A stretch of DNA of 64,000 nucleotides, from positions 1,116,001 to 1,180,000 of the forward strand of contig NZ_JAHUWZ010000001.1 of assembly GCF_019218755.1 (NCBI RefSeq), written 5' to 3'. The notes beneath the pieces were generated by a model, which saw nothing but the letters and a program-made list of their open reading frames with translations, was not told where the DNA came from and did no database searches. The position numbers and the translations under genes were made by a program. Positions 60,313 to 64,000 of this stretch are shown here, one piece after another. The stretch comes from Acidovorax sp. sif1233. Its GTDB lineage: Bacteria; Pseudomonadota; Gammaproteobacteria; Burkholderiales; Burkholderiaceae_C. The first letter of the stretch is position 1. Every line of letters begins with the position of its first letter.

Positions 60313-60364
60313 TGCGAATGTCTCCTGTAGTGATGTCGGTCGGTGGGCGCGGGGTGCGCGCTGA

Positions 60365-61243
60365 TCAAGGGTGGCTGGCGAGCACGTGGCGGCCCAGCCA
60401 GGCGATGGCTTCGTCGGTGGAGGTGCCGGTGAAAGGCTGTGCCGCATGGGCCTGTGCGGTGGCGGCAAACAACGATTCGACGGCGGGCGAGACGACCGGC
60501 GCCAGGCCGTGGCGGGCCATCTGCTGCTGCGCCTCGGCCACCTCGTTGCGGCGGCGCGCCGCGTGCGGGATGTGCGTGCGCACCATGGATTCCATCAGCG
60601 TGCGCAGCGGTGTCTCGTCGATATCCTGCAGCACGGCATACAACTGCTCGCGCAGGCCCATCTGCTGGGCCGTGACCAGGCATTCCACCGCGAGCGCCTC
60701 GACTCCCTTGGTGTAGATGCTGCGCAAGAGCTTGAGCGAGGCGGCATCGCCCGGCTGATCGCCCACCACGCGGACCGATCCACCGAAGGGCGAGAACAAT
60801 TCCTGTACAAAACCGGCCTTGCCGCCGGCCACGAGCAGCGGCGTCTTCTTGCCGCCCAGGTTGACGGCCCCTGTGATAGCCACGTCCACGAAGTGGACCG
60901 CCGTGCCGTGTGCGCCGCGTTGGGCCAGCTCGCCGCATTCACGCATCTCGCCGGGGTCGGCCGTGGTCATGTCCACATACAGCGCCCCATCCTGCAGATG
61001 GGGCAGACAGGCCTCGAACAGGCTGCGCGCCACGGTGCCGAACACGGCGCTCACCACCACGTCGGCCCCGGCCAGCCAGGCCCCGGGCGCGGTATGCACC
61101 TGCGCACCGGCGGCCTGCACGGCGGCAGCCACCGCTGCGCCTGGCTGCAGGTCGCACAGGCCCGCCAGGCTGTGCCCCTGCTCCAGGAAGGCCTGCATGT
61201 AGCAGGCGCCGACCATTCCACCACCCAGGATTGCGATTTTCAT
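60365..61243 (-). CDS. 3-hydroxyisobutyrate dehydrogenase-family oxidoreductase
   Basis: 292 residues. N-terminal Rossmann motif MKIAILGGGMVGACYMQAFL (GxGxxG variant GGGMVG), YVDMTTADPGEM, then AITGAVNLGGKKTPLLVAGG and the catalytic-Lys region SLKLLRSIYTKGVEAL. Beta-hydroxyacid dehydrogenase fold; substrate probably a short hydroxy-carboxylate. First gene of the operon; divergent from the GntR regulator. Confidence 0.88.
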   Translation of the reverse strand: MKIAILGGGMVGACYMQAFLEQGHSLAGLCDLQPGAAVAAAVQAAGAQVHTAPGAWLAGADVVVSAVFGTVARSLFEACLPHLQDGALYVDMTTADPGEMRECGELAQRGAHGTAVHFVDVAITGAVNLGGKKTPLLVAGGKAGFVQELFSPFGGSVRVVGDQPGDAASLKLLRSIYTKGVEALAVECLVTAQQMGLREQLYAVLQDIDETPLRTLMESMVRTHIPHAARRRNEVAEAQQQMARHGLAPVVSPAVESLFAATAQAHAAQPFTGTSTDEAIAWLGRHVLASHP

Positions 61244-61434
61244 GAAAGTACAAATTTAAAACATTTATGCCATCTTATTGAGTGTGACGGGAGTGGTTTC
61301 ATAGGGATTTCCCGTAGATCAAGGTGAATTTGCACTTATTTTGTATTTTTCTGAAGTCGCCTCCAGAGGCGGCATTGACTGCACGGCTCACCTAGAATGA
61401 GCGCACTCCATCCCATCCCCTTGGTGCAAAAACA

Positions 61435-62115
61435 GTGCAAAACGTGAAAGACAAGGCGTACGAGGTTCTGCGGCAGCGGCTCATCGGCGGGCACTACCGC
61501 CCGGGTGAGCAGCTCAAGGAAGAGCCCATCGCCCGCGACCTGGGGCTGAGCCGCACACCAGTGCGCAATGCGCTGCACCGCCTGGTGGAAGACGGCCTGG
61601 CGACCGATGGCGCGGGCCAGGGCATCCGGGTGTCGGAGTGGAGCGACTGGGATGTGGAGGAGACCTTCCAGTTGCGCATGCTGCTGGAGCCGTATGCCTC
61701 GTTCCTCGCGGCCACGCGCGGCGGCGAGGGGTTGGCCGATGAGCTGGAGGCCAGCAACCAGCGCATGGAGGCCGGCATTGCCGCTGGCCACGATGGCATC
61801 GCCGAGGTGCAGTCCGCCAACCGGGATTTCCACCACGCGCTGATCGAGGCGTCGGGCTCGCCGCGCCTCAAGACCATGCTGGCGACCATGATCGACATGC
61901 CGATCATCAAGCGCTCGTTCTACATCTACACGCCCGAAGAACTGGTGCAAAGCCTCCACCATCACCGCGATCTGGCGATTGCCGTGCGCGCCAGGGATGG
62001 TGAGCTGGCCCGGCAGGTCATGCAGCTGCATCTGCGCATGTCCTACCACCGGTTCATGAAACACCGGGTCGAGTACCGGCAGGACGGCGCAACCCCTCCA
62101 TCTTCCTCTCGATAA
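61435..62115 (+). CDS. GntR-family regulator (FCD domain)
   Basis: 226 residues: winged HTH (AYEVLRQRLIGGHYRPGEQL, ARDLGLSRTPVRNALHRL) and an FCD effector domain with metal-type His residues (SANRDFHHALIEASGS, SLHHHRDLAIAVRARDGE). Start GTG 61435. The divergent operon at 61243 is its likely target; the 191-bp gap holds AT-rich sequence around GTACAAATTTAAAACATTTA (61250-61269). Confidence 0.9.
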   Translation: MQNVKDKAYEVLRQRLIGGHYRPGEQLKEEPIARDLGLSRTPVRNALHRLVEDGLATDGAGQGIRVSEWSDWDVEETFQLRMLLEPYASFLAATRGGEGLADELEASNQRMEAGIAAGHDGIAEVQSANRDFHHALIEASGSPRLKTMLATMIDMPIIKRSFYIYTPEELVQSLHHHRDLAIAVRARDGELARQVMQLHLRMSYHRFMKHRVEYRQDGATPPSSSR

Positions 62116-62213
62116 GTTACCCGTATTGGGCTCGAAAGAAGGTGCGGAGTTCCTATGGAGAAAATGGGCTGTTTCCAGGGGCCGCCCCGGGTGGCACGGC
62201 GAGGAAGTAGCTG

Positions 62214-62244
62214 GCTTAAAAAGGGGCCCGCACGAGGCGGGCCC
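62214..62244 (-). terminator. Second terminator downstream of metallo-hydrolase gene
   Basis: GGGCCCGC and GCGGGCCC with a 5-base loop; on the minus strand CCTTTTTAAG follows. Confidence 0.65.
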
Positions 62245-62378
62245 AAACGCTTCATCTACCGATGCCTGACACACCGGCAGCTTCATGGTGCTCCGGACGC
62301 CATCCCTTCGCCTGTAGGACCAGCGCCGCTTGATCTATCAGCGGGCGCGCGCCGGGAGCCTCGGCGCAAGGACGTTCG

Positions 62379-62403
62379 AAAAAAAGCCCGCACGAAGCGG
62401 GCT
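62379..62403 (-). terminator. First terminator downstream of metallo-hydrolase gene
   Basis: AGCCCGC/GCGGGCT with a 5-base loop and a T7 tract on the minus strand, 115 bp after the metallo-hydrolase stop. Confidence 0.85.
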
Positions 62404-62517
62404 TGAACTTGCTCAAGGCAAGAGGGGAGGGTGTCGCCAGAGGATAGCGACGAGGGCATCGTAAAGCGAACGCAATTCCCGCGGTGTCGGACAAAGCCGC
62501 GTCAGTTGGGCGTGGCG

Positions 62518-63378
62518 TCACAGCGCATTGAGCGGAATCTTGAGGTAGGAGATCCCGTTGCTTTCCGCTGGCGGAGCCTCCCCCGCGCGGATGTTGATCT
62601 GTACTGCCGGCAGGATCAGCACAGGCATGTCCAGTGTCGCGTCGCGGCGGGTGCGCATGGCCACGAAGCCAGCCTCGGTGATGCCGTCGTGGACGTGGAT
62701 GTTTCGTTCCCGCTGCTCGGCGACGGTGGTTTCCCACGCGGGCTCGCGGCCTGCGGGCGGGTAGTCGTGGCACATGAACAGCCGGGTTTCGGGTGGCAGG
62801 CCCAGCAGCTTGCGCACCGACTGGTACAGCATGTGTGCGTCGCCGCCCGGGAAGTCGCACCGTGCCGTGCCCACGTCGGGCATGAACAAGGTGTCGCCGA
62901 CGAATACCGCGTTGCCTACCTGGAAGGCCATGCAGGCGGGTGTGTGGCCCGGTACCGACAGGGCCCGGGCCTGCAGGGTGCCAATGGCGAATGCCTCCCC
63001 GTCGGCGAACAGATGATCGAATTGGCTGCCGTCGGCCCGGAAACCGGGCTCCAGGTTGAAGATGCCTTTGAAGGTGTTTTGCACCTTGGTGATGGCGGCG
63101 CCGATGGCGATCTTGCCGCCCAGCGCTTCCCGCAGGTGGTGCGCGGCCGACAGGTGGTCTGCATGGGCATGGGTTTCCAGAATCCACTGGACCGTGAGTT
63201 GCTGCGCCGTCACGAAGGCCATCACCTCGCTCGCCGCCGCGGTGCTGGTGCGGCCCGATTTGGGGTCATAGTCAAGGACGGAATCAAGGATGGCGCAGTG
63301 GCCTCCGGGATGATCGAACACCACATAGGTCACGGTGTGGGTGGAGGGGTCGAAGAAGGCGTGGACCTGTGGTTGCAT
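62518..63378 (-). CDS. MBL-fold hydrolase, Blh/ETHE1 (persulfide dioxygenase)-like
   Basis: 286 residues of the metallo-beta-lactamase fold: His70/His72/Asp74/His75 in ETHAHADHLSAAH, VPGHTPACMAFQ, GDTLFMPDVGTARCDFPGGD and MCHDYPPAGR. The PDVGTARCDFPGGD segment is typical of Blh and ETHE1-type persulfide dioxygenases, which oxidise glutathione persulfide to sulfite. Start ATG 63378. Divergent from the YeeE/YedE genes, as in the bigR sulfide-detoxification operons of Xylella and Agrobacterium. Confidence 0.88.
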   Translation of the reverse strand: MQPQVHAFFDPSTHTVTYVVFDHPGGHCAILDSVLDYDPKSGRTSTAAASEVMAFVTAQQLTVQWILETHAHADHLSAAHHLREALGGKIAIGAAITKVQNTFKGIFNLEPGFRADGSQFDHLFADGEAFAIGTLQARALSVPGHTPACMAFQVGNAVFVGDTLFMPDVGTARCDFPGGDAHMLYQSVRKLLGLPPETRLFMCHDYPPAGREPAWETTVAEQRERNIHVHDGITEAGFVAMRTRRDATLDMPVLILPAVQINIRAGEAPPAESNGISYLKIPLNAL

Positions 63379-63415
63379 GGGGGTACCCGTCGAAATCAAT
63401 AAAGAAAATTATAGT

Positions 63416-63441
63416 TTGTATAAAAATATATTGTTTTACAA
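63416..63441. promoter_or_regulatory. AT-rich operator candidate between sulfur genes
   Basis: TTGTATAAAA and TTTTACAA face each other across ATATATTG, an inverted repeat with one unpaired base, in the only AT-rich DNA between the divergent metallo-hydrolase and YeeE genes. Possible site for a BigR/YgaV-type ArsR repressor, none of which is encoded in the window. Confidence 0.45.
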
Positions 63442-63478
63442 TCCACCCGATTCCCTTTCCGCCTAAGGAGTACCGCGC

Positions 63479-63913
63479 ATGCAGATCGACTGGAACCATT
63501 TCACCCCCTGGTCTGCCTTGGCCGGGGGCATTCTTCTGGGGCTCGCGGCCGCGGGCTTCGTGCTGCTCAATGGCCGGGTCTTGGGCATCAGCGGCATTGT
63601 CGGAGGGCTGCTGCGGCCGCGCAGCGGAGATATTGCGTGGCGTATTGCCTTGGTGCTGGGCCTGCTGGCCGCGCCCGCGCTCTACCGCGGTGTGGTGGGC
63701 GCCAGCCAGGGCCCCCGGATCGATGCCAGTTGGGCAATGGTGGTGCTGGCCGGCCTGCTGGTGGGCCTTGGCACCCGCTACGGCGGGGGCTGCACCAGCG
63801 GCCATGGCGTGTGTGGCCTGGCGCGCCTGTCGCCAAGATCACTGGTGGCCACGCTGGCCTTCATGGGGACGGGTTTTGCCAGTGTTTTTGTCATCCGGCA
63901 CGTTCTGTCCTGA
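63479..63913 (+). CDS. YeeE/YedE-family sulfur transport membrane protein
   Basis: 144 residues with four membrane segments: [58 protein letters not shown] and [19 protein letters not shown]. The motif [20 protein letters not shown] with two Cys is the signature of YeeE/PmpA-type thiosulfate or sulfide transporters. AAGGAG is 8 bases before the ATG. The paired second half-size gene begins 51 bp downstream. Confidence 0.92.
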   Translation: MQIDWNHFTPWSALAGGILLGLAAAGFVLLNGRVLGISGIVGGLLRPRSGDIAWRIALVLGLLAAPALYRGVVGASQGPRIDASWAMVVLAGLLVGLGTRYGGGCTSGHGVCGLARLSPRSLVATLAFMGTGFASVFVIRHVLS

Positions 63914-63964
63914 CGGCGTTGCGGATGCCGGTGGTCAACATTTTCAATTTTCTGGGAGCGGCCC

Positions 63965-64000
63965 ATGCGCCACCGTATCGCTGAATTCGCCGTCGGCCTG
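63965..64000 (+). CDS. Second YeeE/YedE-type (PmpB/DUF6691-like) protein, 3' cut by window
   Basis: Only [12 protein letters not shown] is inside the window. That start resembles PmpB-type partners of YeeE (MRxIAEFxxGLxFGxGL), which usually directly follow the first half-size gene, as here. Confidence 0.7.
   Translation, partial: MRHRIAEFAVGL

Larger units (their letters stand above)
62116..62517. other. 402-bp gene-free stretch with two terminators
   Basis: Contains two minus-strand terminators (62214-62244 and 62379-62403) after the metallo-hydrolase gene and no credible ORF; frames crossing it have no ribosome-binding site or family signature. Confidence 0.6.

Noticed and set aside
62252-63187. 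311-codon minus-strand ORF
   Set aside because: Out-of-frame shadow of the metallo-hydrolase that also reads through two terminators.
1-64000. CRISPR arrays, complete insertion sequences, rRNA genes, replication origin
   Set aside because: Looked for on both strands; no regularly spaced direct repeats, transposase genes with terminal repeats, rRNA or DnaA-box clusters were seen.

Overview
The window is a high-GC betaproteobacterial chromosome segment, most likely from the Comamonadaceae (Acidovorax-like). The evidence is three orphan tripartite-tricarboxylate (Bug/TctC) receptors, many Burkholderiales-type catabolic cassettes with LysR/IclR/GntR/Lrp regulators, the gene order accA-tilS-lysC-tRNA-Ser, and a dispersed repeat I associate with Comamonadaceae. 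I could not run a homology search, so every family assignment rests on motifs and remembered family sequences.

Layout. 1-3.8 kb: the 3' part of a fibre/adhesin with an S74 self-cleaving chaperone, a lipoprotein, a small serine hydrolase, an Lrp regulator and a RibD-like reductase. 4-11 kb: an acyl-CoA catabolic block (acyl-CoA synthetase, MaoC-type hydratase, CaiB/BaiF CoA-transferase, TTT receptor) facing a thioesterase/IclR/thioesterase operon; promoters at both ends carry TTGT..ACAA palindromes. 11-24.6 kb: LysR plus two glutathione transferases, rluE, an M23 peptidase, a phospholipase-D enzyme, a PheC-like periplasmic protein, an ArsR/SRPBCC/flavodoxin operon behind a twin-palindrome operator, an RRM RNA-binding protein, and a lower-GC insert (23.2-24.6 kb) with a serine hydrolase next to a tRNA-half-like relic. 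24.7-47.4 kb: mostly housekeeping genes (glnS, aroQ, arfB, an AceE-type E1 with a divergent Lrp regulator, mtfA, lpxH, two cyclophilins, an L,D-transpeptidase, cysS, an AlkA-type glycosylase, accA, tilS), ending in a lysC that has lost its kinase domain and a tRNA-Ser(GCT).

47.4-62.1 kb is accessory: an integrase relic beside the tRNA, a GMC oxidoreductase/aldehyde dehydrogenase/TTT receptor set with a LysR gene, then response regulator, sugar-type binding protein and hybrid histidine kinase (a likely TorT/TorS-style sensor without a transporter), then an RraA-like protein, TTT receptor and hydroxyacid dehydrogenase with a divergent GntR regulator. 62.5-64 kb: an ETHE1/Blh-type metallo-hydrolase divergent from two YeeE/YedE-type sulfur transport genes, the second cut by the window edge.

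The observations most worth following are the lysC truncation next to tRNA-Ser, the binding-protein/hybrid-kinase system, and dispersed repeats that lie inside coding sequence (aceE, tilS and the signal peptide of a cyclophilin).
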